Shown here one piece after another: positions 28,201 through 37,452 of a stretch of 59,081 nt of DNA. Location of the stretch: contig JASHRC010000201.1 in NCBI GenBank assembly GCA_030037525.1, positions 1 to 59,081 on the forward strand, written 5' to 3'. Both the position numbers and the translations under genes were made by a program. The notes beneath the pieces were generated by a model that searched no databases, was not told where the DNA came from, and saw nothing but the letters and a program-made list of their open reading frames with translations. The first letter of the stretch is position 1, and each line of letters starts with the position of its first letter. The stretch is from Candidatus Acidiferrales bacterium (lineage in GTDB: Bacteria; Acidobacteriota; Terriglobia; Acidiferrales; UBA7541).

Positions 28201-28700
28201 CGCTGCGCGCATCGAAGGCCCTGCTGGTTTTTGGCGTCGCGATTTTCTACACGCTCGTCGTGTTCAACAACCTCACCGATTACGATTCGAATTACCAGTT
28301 TGTGCGGCACGTGCTGACGATGGATTCGACCTTTCCTGGCAACCACGGGATGTGGCGGGCCATCCGTCTGCCGGCGATGCACACTGCGTTTTACCTCGCG
28401 ATCATCGGGTGGGAATCGCTGACCATGCTGCTGTGCTGGCGAGCGGGAGTTCGGCTGGCCGGAATGCTCAGCGCCAGCCCGGGGGATTTCGAGCGCGCCA
28501 AGAGCGTCGCCATCGGGGCGCTGACGCTGGGTCTGCTGATGTGGCTGGTTGCGTTTCTCGGCGTCGGGGGCGAGTGGTTTCTGATGTGGCAATCGAAGAA
28601 TTGGAATGGGCAGGAGGCGGCGTTCCGGGTATTCACGGTTACGGGAATCGTGCTGATCTTTGTGGCGCAGCCGGAGCCTCGCGAAGGATCGCAGCTCTAA
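28197..28700 (+). CDS. DUF2165 family integral membrane protein
   Basis: ALLVFGVAIFYTLVVFNNLTDYDSNYQFVRHVLTMDSTFPGN; four predicted TM; ATGA overlap with upstream gene. Confidence 0.85.
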   Translation: MTLRASKALLVFGVAIFYTLVVFNNLTDYDSNYQFVRHVLTMDSTFPGNHGMWRAIRLPAMHTAFYLAIIGWESLTMLLCWRAGVRLAGMLSASPGDFERAKSVAIGALTLGLLMWLVAFLGVGGEWFLMWQSKNWNGQEAAFRVFTVTGIVLIFVAQPEPREGSQL

Positions 28701-30103
28701 GAGCGCTCGCGCTGCTTGCTCCGCTCGCTTGCCACAAACCACGCCAAGCCAGCCGCGAGATAGACCAGATAGATGTAGGGCAGCTTCCCGTAGGGTCCGG
28801 TCGGAATGGGATACAAGTTTCCGACCAGCGCCAGCAGCATGGCAACAAACGCCACCGAGGAAAGGATTTGTGCGCTCGCATGAAATGCCTGATGCCGGCG
28901 CAAATAGGCCGGAAGCGCCGCGGCCACCAGTGCATAGGTGACAATGAAGCCGTAGGTCGCAAGCGAGCCCATCCAGCCGTAAACGTCTAGTCCGCTCGCG
29001 CCGCGCGCTGCCAGCACCGCGACTGGCACTCCTGCGGCGACTCCCGCGACCACCACGGCAATGTGCGGCGTTTCGTTGCGGTGGTGGGTGTGGCGCAGCT
29101 TGCCGTGGGCGAGTCCGCGGTGCGCCATGAGGAGCAGCACGCGCGCCGCCGCGGTGACGCAGGCAAGCGTGCATGCAAACAGGCTCACCAGCACGCCGAT
29201 ATTGATCAGCGTCCCCAGAATCGGCACGCGCGCCACGCGGGCAAGCGTCTCCATCGGAGCCTGGCTATCGCCCAGGTTCTGCCCGAGCATGTGAAACCCC
29301 AGCACCTCGGTGTAAGCGCACGCGACGAAGATCCCTCCGGCGAGAAGGGAACTCTGAATGACTGCGCGCGGGATGGTCTGGAGCGGATTGCGTGCCTCCG
29401 AGCCGAGCGTTGTCGCGCTTTCAAATCCTACGAAGCTGAACAGCGCCAGGACGAGCCCCAACCGCAGACCGCTGCCGTTCATCCCTGCGAGCGTGGCCTG
29501 GCTTGTGTCCAGATGGTGTCCGCGCCGGGCCAGGACCAAAACCACGACCGCTAGGATCGTCAGCAGCGATGCCGCTTCGATCCAGAGCATCAGGCGCGCA
29601 GAAATTTTCACGTCGCGCCAGGCCACCCACATCGAGACCGCGGTAACGATCGCGGTGAGCAGTACACCTGAAACAGGCGTACTGTGCGAACGCAGAAGAA
29701 CGATTGCGGCGTATTGGTAGAAGCCACCAATGACGCTGGAACCCGTTGCCACGTAGGCGAGCACTAGGCTCCAGGCCACCACGGCCCCGAGCCATCGCGG
29801 CAAGACTGTCTCGGCATAGACATAAAGCGAGCCTGGTGAAGAAGAATGGCGCGCGAAGCTGGCAACACACAGGGCCACCAGCAGCACCGCAACGGTTGCC
29901 AGGAGGTAAGCCAGCCAAGTTCCATTTCCGGCGAGTGCACAGACCAGTGGGATCGTGGCTGCAGGCGTGCTGCTGGGAGCCATGGTGGAAACCGATTGTG
30001 CAAGCGTCTCGATGGGCGAGAGGACTTCGCCCCTGAGACCATAATGAGTCTTCTCGGCGGCGTGTTGTGTCGATAAGGGAGCCGAATCGGCTGGGGTGGC
30101 CAT
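28697..30103 (-). CDS. APC family amino acid permease
   Basis: About 12 TM; LSPIETLAQSVSTMAPSSTPAATIPL, FVGFESATTLGSEARNPLQTIPRAV; start MATPADS at 30103. Confidence 0.92.
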   Translation of the reverse strand: MATPADSAPLSTQHAAEKTHYGLRGEVLSPIETLAQSVSTMAPSSTPAATIPLVCALAGNGTWLAYLLATVAVLLVALCVASFARHSSSPGSLYVYAETVLPRWLGAVVAWSLVLAYVATGSSVIGGFYQYAAIVLLRSHSTPVSGVLLTAIVTAVSMWVAWRDVKISARLMLWIEAASLLTILAVVVLVLARRGHHLDTSQATLAGMNGSGLRLGLVLALFSFVGFESATTLGSEARNPLQTIPRAVIQSSLLAGGIFVACAYTEVLGFHMLGQNLGDSQAPMETLARVARVPILGTLINIGVLVSLFACTLACVTAAARVLLLMAHRGLAHGKLRHTHHRNETPHIAVVVAGVAAGVPVAVLAARGASGLDVYGWMGSLATYGFIVTYALVAAALPAYLRRHQAFHASAQILSSVAFVAMLLALVGNLYPIPTGPYGKLPYIYLVYLAAGLAWFVASERSKQRERS

Positions 30104-30192
30104 GGCGTACCTTACAGTTCCCGTGCCCGGGGCGCAAGAGTGAAACACTTAGCGGGAAATCAGGGCTGCATGGTAGCGACCAGTGGCGGGTC

Positions 30193-31425
30193 CTATTTTG
30201 CGTTCGGGTCTCTCTTTACATCGTGGTCCATGAACTCCAGCCAGAATCCCTGCGGATCTGTCACGAAAAACATGCGCGTCGTCGGAGCGATGAAAACCGG
30301 TGCGTTGGACGGGCTCGTCGTGTGCAAATTGGCTGCCTTGACCCGGCCGATGATCACATCGTCGTCTTTCGCCATAAACAAGAAATGCGCGGCGCCGGGA
30401 TCCTGAAAGTGTGGACGCTCAAAGTGCCTGCTGTGATGGTCGTATTCGACGAGCTCCATGACAACCGGAGAGCCAGGAACCATGGCCTCGGCCAGCCGGA
30501 ACTGGCTGTGCGTGCCGGTCAGATCCTGGTCGTCCAGCGGCGAGGGGCTCAGCCAAAACTGGAAGTCCGGACCCACCAGGCTTTGGTATAGGCGGGCGGT
30601 TTTTTCAAGATCGTCGACAACAATAGTGACCCGCGCCCCGAGAACCTTGCTGCCTGGGGCGGCAGTTGTGGGAGGCGGGGGGTTCAGTTCCATCAATTCG
30701 ACCGGGTATCCATCGGGGTCGCGCACGACGACGGCGCGAATCCTGCCGGTGATGCCGGGCCAGCCGGTGAGCTCGACGGGATTTCCGCCGACAGTGATTA
30801 TGGGAAAGCGCTCATCTTTCAGTAGAGCGAGAGTCTTATCGAGGTCACTGACAATGAGCTTCAGGTAGGAAGCTCCTGGATCGGTCAAAGCGGGATGGAA
30901 GGGGCGAGACTCGATTCCTTTGATTTCGATGGCCTCGATGGTCATCTCCAGACCACCCGGTGCTGCGGCAGTCCCGGGAATTGGAAGCAGCGCCACCCGG
31001 CTCGCTTGATCATAGGGATTGGGCACGCCCTGGGCGAGCTCAGCAACTTCCTGCAAACCGCGATTCTGGCCGAAGGGACGAGGTTGGTCGCGGGTGCCAC
31101 GCAGTTCGAGCCCGATCAGATCGTGATAAAAATGGATGATCGGCTCGACTTCCGCGATTTGGCGTCCCAGATGGCCGGGCCGAAGAGCGTCTCCGGGAGG
31201 AGCGACTCCGGTGGGAGGCGCATCGAGCGTCGCCCACGGTGTTTGCGCCCGGGCAACGGGGACAACAAAAAACAGCATCACGCTGGTCACTACAAGTCCG
31301 CGCCGAGTGTTCGGAAACGAAACTGACACCTGGGCCCCTCTCCCCTGAAACAAATTCCTGACTTCAAGTTCTTCGGTGCGCATCATACGCTGGCTGTGCG
31401 CCCCCTCACAATGAAAACGAGCCAA
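30193..31425 (-). CDS. Secreted VOC (glyoxalase/bleomycin-resistance fold) protein, two VOC-like halves
   Basis: HFYHDLIGLELRGT, LIVSDLDKTLALLKDERFPI, VRDPDGYPVELMELNPP, TIVVDDLEKTARLYQSLVG, VTDPQGFWLEFMDHD; signal-like MLFFVVPVARAQ; true start uncertain. Confidence 0.8.
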   Translation of the reverse strand: MARFHCEGAHSQRMMRTEELEVRNLFQGRGAQVSVSFPNTRRGLVVTSVMLFFVVPVARAQTPWATLDAPPTGVAPPGDALRPGHLGRQIAEVEPIIHFYHDLIGLELRGTRDQPRPFGQNRGLQEVAELAQGVPNPYDQASRVALLPIPGTAAAPGGLEMTIEAIEIKGIESRPFHPALTDPGASYLKLIVSDLDKTLALLKDERFPIITVGGNPVELTGWPGITGRIRAVVVRDPDGYPVELMELNPPPPTTAAPGSKVLGARVTIVVDDLEKTARLYQSLVGPDFQFWLSPSPLDDQDLTGTHSQFRLAEAMVPGSPVVMELVEYDHHSRHFERPHFQDPGAAHFLFMAKDDDVIIGRVKAANLHTTSPSNAPVFIAPTTRMFFVTDPQGFWLEFMDHDVKRDPNAK

Positions 31426-31494
31426 AATCCGCTGAAGCTTCTACCGGGGATATATAATCGCGAACTTGTTCATTGCCGACGTGCCGGGGAGGGA

Positions 31495-32388
31495 ATGATG
31501 CACTCGATGGCAAGGCGAGCGGTCCTGCTGCTGGTTTCTCTGTGGCTTGCGGCCTGTGGTGGTCGGCCGGCGGACCAGACAAGACCCATTATCGTCTTCC
31601 TGACCGATTTCGGCACGGCAAACGACGCGGTGGCGATCTGCAAAGCCGTCATCATCGGAATTGCGCCCGACGCCCGCATTATGGACGTTACTCACCAGGT
31701 GAGGCCTTTCTCTATCGAAGAGGGCGCGCGATTCCTCGCGGGAGTGACCCCGTACTATCCGCCGGGTACCGTGTTTCTGGCCGTGGTGGACCCCGGCGTG
31801 GGCACATCGCGCAAAGCGGTGATCGTCAAGTCGAAGAAGCGGCAATTCTTTGTGTTGCCGGACAACGGCCTGATCACGCCGGTACTCGATCGCGATGGCT
31901 TGGAAGGCGCGCGCGAAATTACCAATCCCGCCTGGATGATCGGCGACAGGATTTCGTCGACGTTCCATGGCCGCGATATTTTTTCTCCTGCTGCAGCTCA
32001 TCTGGCCGCAGGAGAGGACTGGATGCTTGCGGGGCCGGAGGTCAGCGAGTTGGTGCGGCTGAACCCGACTGTGGCCATGGTGGAGGAGGGCGGCATCAGC
32101 GGCCAGGTGATCGACCTCGATGACCCGTTCGGCAGTCTCATTACCAATATTCCAGGGGACGATTTCAAAAAGCTCGGTTACTCGCTCGAAGACAAAGTTA
32201 CGCTGAGGATCGATAAGAAGACGTATACGTTTCCCTATGAGAAAACCTTCATGGGAGTGCCGGTCGGGCAGCCGCTGGTATATATCGATTCACGCGGGCG
32301 CGTCGGCATCGCCATCAACCAGGGTGATTTCTCCAAAAGGTTCAACATCACACCGCCTGTGCCGGTCTTTATCTCGCCGAAGCAATAG
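31495..32388 (+). CDS. SAM hydroxide adenosyltransferase/fluorinase-like (DUF62) protein with predicted lipoprotein signal
   Basis: LTDFGTANDAVAICKAVI, MDVTHQVRPFSIEEGARFL, VVDPGVGTSRKAVIV, LPDNGLITPV, FHGRDIFSPAAAHLA; N-terminal LWLAACGG lipobox. Confidence 0.88.
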   Translation: MMHSMARRAVLLLVSLWLAACGGRPADQTRPIIVFLTDFGTANDAVAICKAVIIGIAPDARIMDVTHQVRPFSIEEGARFLAGVTPYYPPGTVFLAVVDPGVGTSRKAVIVKSKKRQFFVLPDNGLITPVLDRDGLEGAREITNPAWMIGDRISSTFHGRDIFSPAAAHLAAGEDWMLAGPEVSELVRLNPTVAMVEEGGISGQVIDLDDPFGSLITNIPGDDFKKLGYSLEDKVTLRIDKKTYTFPYEKTFMGVPVGQPLVYIDSRGRVGIAINQGDFSKRFNITPPVPVFISPKQ

Positions 32389-32445
32389 CATCGTCGCGAT
32401 CACAGTTGCGGTCGGCCTCTGTCGGTCATCTTCGCGTGTTCTTCC

Positions 32446-33399
32446 TTAGGGCCAGAGGGAATTCAGGAGGGCGGCGAGGCGCGCGCCGCCTTTGGCGAGT
32501 TGCTCGTCGACGACGGGCGCGGCGGCGTTCTGATACGGTTCGGCGAGATTTTCATCCAGGCGCAGCATAGGGCCGGCGACCTCGGCACAAGTGGTCACCC
32601 GACGCGGTCGCTCGATCGGAATCGGATGAGGAAGTTGCCCGTAGGCGACGCGTTCGGCGAGCTCGTGGCTCTCCCAAGCCCAGGCGGCGAAGGCAGCCGG
32701 CTGCGCCTGCCATCTGGAAATTCGAGAGCGAAATTTCGTCTCGAGGTCTTTGGCCACATCCGACGGGGACTGTCCGGGAGACATGCGCTCGAGGATGTCG
32801 GTATCCCAAATGCTGTGCAGGTTGGGATGAAACGAGCCGCGCCTGATCGCCGATTCTTCCGGCCGCTGGCCGAAGAAAGTGACCGGGACGCAGTTGCCAC
32901 CGAGGTCATTGTTGGTGATGGTGTGGAGCGGCTGGTGAATATCGCCGACAAAATGAATGACAAAGCGCAGCGCGTCAGCGCGGGCCGCGGGCGCAGTAGA
33001 CGCGTCGCGGAGGATGCGGAGCTGCTCGGTGAGTGCGCTGAGGATGCAGCCTTCCGGAGGAGGACAGTACTTGGCCAAGTCGGCTTCCGGGGCGCCGCGG
33101 GGAAGATCGATGTAGTGCCAGGCGGCGGTCTCTGGCCGAACTTGGCGCTCGTCGTCGGCCCAAGTGGAAGCGTCAGCGAGCGGATCGCCCGTTGCGTGGC
33201 AGTAACGCGGAAGGTTCCCATTTGCCGGCCAGTCGCCAAGAATGCCAAAAGCGACGGCTTTTGCGTGCGGATCGAGGTGTTGTTCGGCAACGAGCGCAAC
33301 AACCTCGTGGCCTTTGCAGCCCCAGGCGTCGGCCGAAGGGGCGAGCCAAAGCACGGCGATACAAAGCGGGAGGAGGCGGCTAGACCCGAGAAGTCTCAT
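32446..33399 (-). CDS. S1/P1 nuclease family protein
   Basis: Signal peptide then AWGCKGHEVVALVAEQHL, HFVGDIHQPLHTITNNDLGGNCVPVTF, NLHSIWDTDIL. Confidence 0.93.
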   Translation of the reverse strand: MRLLGSSRLLPLCIAVLWLAPSADAWGCKGHEVVALVAEQHLDPHAKAVAFGILGDWPANGNLPRYCHATGDPLADASTWADDERQVRPETAAWHYIDLPRGAPEADLAKYCPPPEGCILSALTEQLRILRDASTAPAARADALRFVIHFVGDIHQPLHTITNNDLGGNCVPVTFFGQRPEESAIRRGSFHPNLHSIWDTDILERMSPGQSPSDVAKDLETKFRSRISRWQAQPAAFAAWAWESHELAERVAYGQLPHPIPIERPRRVTTCAEVAGPMLRLDENLAEPYQNAAAPVVDEQLAKGGARLAALLNSLWP

Positions 33400-33549
33400 G
33401 CAAGCGATCCTTGGTGTGCATAGCTTTCTTTCGTTAGATGGCTCGGATGTCCCCAGCTGCTCGCGTCCTCTGTCGAATTTGTGCTTGAACTGCTAGAGAA
33501 ATTCCCCATGGCCCCTCCCCCCTAGGTCGGTTCCTGGGGCCTGACCGTC

Positions 33550-34368
33550 TCAGAAAGGCAAACGGGCGGAGACGACCGGGACCATCCAGACGGCGTAGCC
33601 GCGCGGGTCGCGAATGTTGGCGATCATCTGGTTGAAATAGGCGACGGCCTCTTCGCGGCGAACTTCGGTGTACTCGCCGATGGCCTCGGCGTATCCGTCG
33701 CGCCAGGCTTCGATGATTGCGGCGAATGTTTCGCGCGGCACTCGAAGCGTATCGACCACGATGTAGTCCACTTGGATCTGCTGGAGCTTCATCGCCGCGA
33801 GGATTCCTAACGCATCGCGGCCCACGAACAGATCGGTTTGGGTAGCGGCTCCGAATTGGGTGGGGACTAGGTGCCAAAAATCGCGCGGATCCAGCTGGCC
33901 CCGCTGGAAATGCAGCATCCCGTAATCCTCGGCAATCAAGTGCAGGTAGCCGCCCGGGCGCGTCACACGCCTGAGCTCGGCGATGACCCGGTCCGCATTG
34001 GGAATCGAGTGAAGCACGTGGCGACAGACGGTCAGATCGAATGAGCGATCCGCACAGCGAAGTTCGTAAACAGATTGGTGCTCAAACGAAAGGCGCGGAG
34101 CAAGGTGGGCGTGGCGTCGACGCGCAAGATCGAGATGGCTATCGAGAATATCGACCCCCAAGATCGTGGCCCGAGCGAACAGCTCGGCGAGGCGTGAGGA
34201 TGCTTCGCCCGTCCCGCAGCCAGCGTCGAGGATCCGCGGCTCGGAAGGAAGCAAGTAGCGGCGGAGCAGGGGAATTTCCTGGGGCCAAATGGCGCGCGCT
34301 TGTGCGTCCAGGTTGCGGACCATCGATTCGTCGGCCATTTGCTTGGCTTGGGGATTCAGATTGGTCAC
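33550..34368 (-). CDS. Class I SAM-dependent methyltransferase
   Basis: RILDAGCGTGEASSRLAELF, DLTVCRHVLHSIPNADRVIAELRRVTRPGGYLHLIAEDYG. Confidence 0.9.
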   Translation of the reverse strand: MTNLNPQAKQMADESMVRNLDAQARAIWPQEIPLLRRYLLPSEPRILDAGCGTGEASSRLAELFARATILGVDILDSHLDLARRRHAHLAPRLSFEHQSVYELRCADRSFDLTVCRHVLHSIPNADRVIAELRRVTRPGGYLHLIAEDYGMLHFQRGQLDPRDFWHLVPTQFGAATQTDLFVGRDALGILAAMKLQQIQVDYIVVDTLRVPRETFAAIIEAWRDGYAEAIGEYTEVRREEAVAYFNQMIANIRDPRGYAVWMVPVVSARLPF

Positions 34369-34494
34369 GGGCCCGGCTCTTTTCTGCGCTCGACCATGGT
34401 AAGCGAGACGCGAGCGGGCGCATGCGGGAGATTTTTGGGTTGCCTGTGTCGGGGAGATCGCCGCCAGGCAGGTGCGTCCGCTAGAATGACCCGT

Positions 34495-34839
34495 TTATTC
34501 GACAGTGAAGCGAATGGGCTGAATGTAGATTGAATTGCCGCGCTGATAGGAGACGTTGTAGCTCCCAGGCTTTACCTGCGGAACCTTCATCACGATCTTG
34601 GTGTCGCTTTGATTGACGATGACGGCCTTGTAGTCAACCTTCTCATCGGAGAGAAAGACAGCGGAGACCGTTGACTTGCCGAGATTGGTGCCGGTGACCG
34701 TAATTTCGTCATTTACTTTGCCGGACAGGGGATCGACGCTCGAAAAGGTCGGCGTGTCCTGTTGTGCGAAGGCGAGCCGCGAGGGCGGCACGACGAGCAT
34801 CCCGATGGCAAGCAGTGCGAGTGCGACATACGACCGCAT
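34495..34839 (-). CDS. Secreted single-domain IPT/TIG protein
   Basis: Signal MRSYVALALLAIGMLVVPPSRLAFAQ; PTFSSVDPLSGKVNDEITVTGTNLGKSTVSAVFLSD. Confidence 0.75.
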   Translation of the reverse strand: MRSYVALALLAIGMLVVPPSRLAFAQQDTPTFSSVDPLSGKVNDEITVTGTNLGKSTVSAVFLSDEKVDYKAVIVNQSDTKIVMKVPQVKPGSYNVSYQRGNSIYIQPIRFTVE

Positions 34840-34944
34840 GCCAGAACACCCCGGGAATGAAAAGCTTGTCATGGCCACCTCCAGGGCGGAGACGCAGCCG
34901 CCAAATTGACTCGGATAGGGCGAAGATATGCCCAGATTCCCTCG

Positions 34945-34973
34945 TTGTCAAACATCTCTGGGAAAGGTATAGG
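34945..34973 (+). promoter_or_regulatory. Putative sigma70 promoter for the NHL gene
   Basis: TTGTCA-N17-TATAGG in the divergent intergenic region. Confidence 0.45.
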
Positions 34974-35020
34974 TTGGGCCCGTCCGGTCTGTGTGGATCG
35001 ATTCGGGAAGGGAGGGCGAA

Positions 35021-36103
35021 ATGAAGGCGTGGCGCGTAGTGGGGGCGTTCGTTTTCGCAGGGATGGCTATGAGCGGTCGAGCACAGCAGTCCGCCGAGGT
35101 GCCGGAGATTCCCTATCGCTCGGTGCCGGATTTCTTGAAGCTGCCGGCCGACTTGTATCTCGGTGAGGTTGCGGGCGTGGCGGTGAATTCCAAGGGGCAC
35201 CTGTTCGTGTTTTCACGCGGCAACACAACAGGTCCCGCCTATGGAGCCGCCGCGGCCGAGCTACTGGAATTTGGCGCCGACGGCCGGTTCCTGCGCGAGA
35301 TCGGGCACAACCTCTACGCCTGGTCGTTCGCGCATTCGGTGAAAGTCGACCGACAGGACAACATCTGGGTCGCCGACAAGGGCTCAGACATGGTCATTAA
35401 ATTCAGCCCAGCGGGGCGGGTGGTGATGGTCTTCGGGCGCAAGCAGGAAGCCTCGGAGGAAGGAACCGGTCCGCTCAAGCATGCGCGGCCGCCCCTGCCG
35501 CCGGTCGACGGATTGTTCCGGCAGGTGACCGATGTGGCCTGGGATGCCGCGGGCAACGCGTACATCAGCGACGGCTACATCAATTCGCGCGTGGCAAAAG
35601 TGGACAAGGACGGGAACTGGGTGAAGTCGTGGGGTTCGCCCGGCGACGGGCCAGGGCAATTCAACGTGCCGCACAGCATCGCGGTCGATCGCGACGGACG
35701 CGTGTATGTGGCGGATCGAGGCAATCGGCGGATTCAAGTCTTCGATGGCGACGGAAATTTTCTGCGGCAGATGACCATTGATGTTCCGGCGCCACCCGAT
35801 GCCCGTCCCGCCATTGGCAACAAGCCGACAGCAACGACGGGCACGATGGCTCCCGGCGCTCCCTGGGCCATATGCATCACCCCGGGCCCTAAGCAGGTGC
35901 TCTACAGCGCAGATGCCTATCCAGGGCGGATCTATAAGCTGACCCTGGATGGGAAGGTGTTGGGAATGCTTGGCGAATCTGGGAAGCAGCTCAAACAATT
36001 CGGATGGATTCACGAGCTGGCCTGCCCCTCTGAAAACGAGTTGTATGTGGCGGAGCTTCTGAACTGGAGGGTGCAAAAGCTGATTCTCGAGCCGACGCCA
36101 TAG
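35021..36103 (+). CDS. Secreted NHL-repeat / peptidyl-alpha-hydroxyglycine alpha-amidating lyase-like protein
   Basis: Repeated NHL motifs: VAVNSKGHLFVFSRG, VKVDRQDNIWVADKGSDMVIKFSPAGRVVMVFG, IAVDRDGRVYVADRGNRRIQVFDGDGNFL. Confidence 0.88.
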   Translation: MKAWRVVGAFVFAGMAMSGRAQQSAEVPEIPYRSVPDFLKLPADLYLGEVAGVAVNSKGHLFVFSRGNTTGPAYGAAAAELLEFGADGRFLREIGHNLYAWSFAHSVKVDRQDNIWVADKGSDMVIKFSPAGRVVMVFGRKQEASEEGTGPLKHARPPLPPVDGLFRQVTDVAWDAAGNAYISDGYINSRVAKVDKDGNWVKSWGSPGDGPGQFNVPHSIAVDRDGRVYVADRGNRRIQVFDGDGNFLRQMTIDVPAPPDARPAIGNKPTATTGTMAPGAPWAICITPGPKQVLYSADAYPGRIYKLTLDGKVLGMLGESGKQLKQFGWIHELACPSENELYVAELLNWRVQKLILEPTP

Positions 36104-36427
36104 CAGGTTTTAGTGCCCATTTCGACATGCTCTCGACACCTTCAGACTCTGCGCCCTGCCGTGAGGCACAAAAACGAGCGGGACCGGGTGCGGGATCGAT
36201 GGTCCTGCGGAACGTGCCGTTTTGACTACTTGCAGAAATGGCCTGCTCGCGCAATTCCGATCGTTCATATGGCTCTGTTTTCCTCCAAACCACCAAACCG
36301 CCCCGATACCCTCTGTAGTTTGGTTTTCTTCAAAGCCAGAAAGGACAAAATCGGAAGCTTCCAGATACGGCCGAGCGAGAAAGGATACGTCGTGTCTTTA
36401 TGCAACGGGTCTGATTCGCACGCGCTG

Positions 36428-37225
36428 TCAGTGGGTCATGCCGTAGATGATGTAATTCACACCGATGCGGTAGGCGACCGACGCTTCATGTTCCGGATAT
36501 TCGGGGCTATCGGCCCATTCCCAGGCATCGCCCACGTCGGAATTATGGCAAATTGCAACCATGATACGCCCTTTGTCGTCGCGAATGGCACGCCATTGGG
36601 GCGTGGCGCTGTCCGGCGTGTAGGGCCAGCGAGAGCCCCAGATGTAGCGCGTGCCGTCAATGCGAACCCGGTCGCTCAGATCGTAGACAACCTGGAAAAT
36701 TTCGTCCTGGTTCGGCAGGTCCTCAATCGTGCGGTCCGGGAAGACCATGCGAATGCCGTCTTCGAAAACTTGCCATTCGTACTCGCCATGAGAATCGTCG
36801 GCCATCAAAAATCCGCCGCGAAGCAGATATTCGCGCAGGCGCGCGGCTTGCTTGGGGGACAGGCGCCAGCCACCTGGATCCTCCACATAGAGCCAGGGCC
36901 AGTCGTAAAGCTCGTCGCTATCCAGATCGACCAGGGTTTCCGTGGAGCGGGCTTCGACGCGCGTCAGACGCCGCACGCCGCGAATGAACTGGCGATCCGC
37001 TTTCGGCCAATCCGCCGCCCACCGCCGAAAGCCAAAGCGGCCGTACTGATAGCCGAGATCGTATTCCAGGCGCGCGAAGGTCCACTCAGCCTTCTCGCGC
37101 GGATCGGGGGGAGAAAAGACTTCGCCATCCATCTCGATGACGCCGCGGGAATCGATGCCTTGCTGCGGAGCGGGTGCGGCAAAAAGAAACAGGGCAGCCA
37201 GCGAGAGCAGCGCGCGGATGGTCAT
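36428..37225 (-). CDS. DUF4159 domain-containing secreted protein
   Basis: EWTFARLEYDLG, LREYLLRGGFLMADDSHGEYEWQVF, GVNYIIYGMTH; signal peptide. Confidence 0.82.
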   Translation of the reverse strand: MTIRALLSLAALFLFAAPAPQQGIDSRGVIEMDGEVFSPPDPREKAEWTFARLEYDLGYQYGRFGFRRWAADWPKADRQFIRGVRRLTRVEARSTETLVDLDSDELYDWPWLYVEDPGGWRLSPKQAARLREYLLRGGFLMADDSHGEYEWQVFEDGIRMVFPDRTIEDLPNQDEIFQVVYDLSDRVRIDGTRYIWGSRWPYTPDSATPQWRAIRDDKGRIMVAICHNSDVGDAWEWADSPEYPEHEASVAYRIGVNYIIYGMTH

Positions 37226-37452
37226 GGTTCGCTCAAATCTGATAAATTGGAGCTTCTATGGTAACCGCTTGACGGGCGTGCGCACAAATGGCGAGCCCAC
37301 CACGCCCATCACGGCGGCGGTGTGGCGCATCTTCCGCTGGAAATAACGGACGGCACGTGTATGATAGAGCGTTTTGGAAGCGTGCGAGAGCGCTGCCGTA
37401 AGGGGCCCTGCCAGTTTTTTGACGCGGGAAGCGAATCCCCGGGGAGAAGGAT

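Noticed and set aside
36104-36427. Intergenic region between NHL and DUF4159 genes inspected for tRNA, ncRNA or small ORFs
   Set aside because: No cloverleaf, T-loop GGTTCRA motif or supported ORF found.
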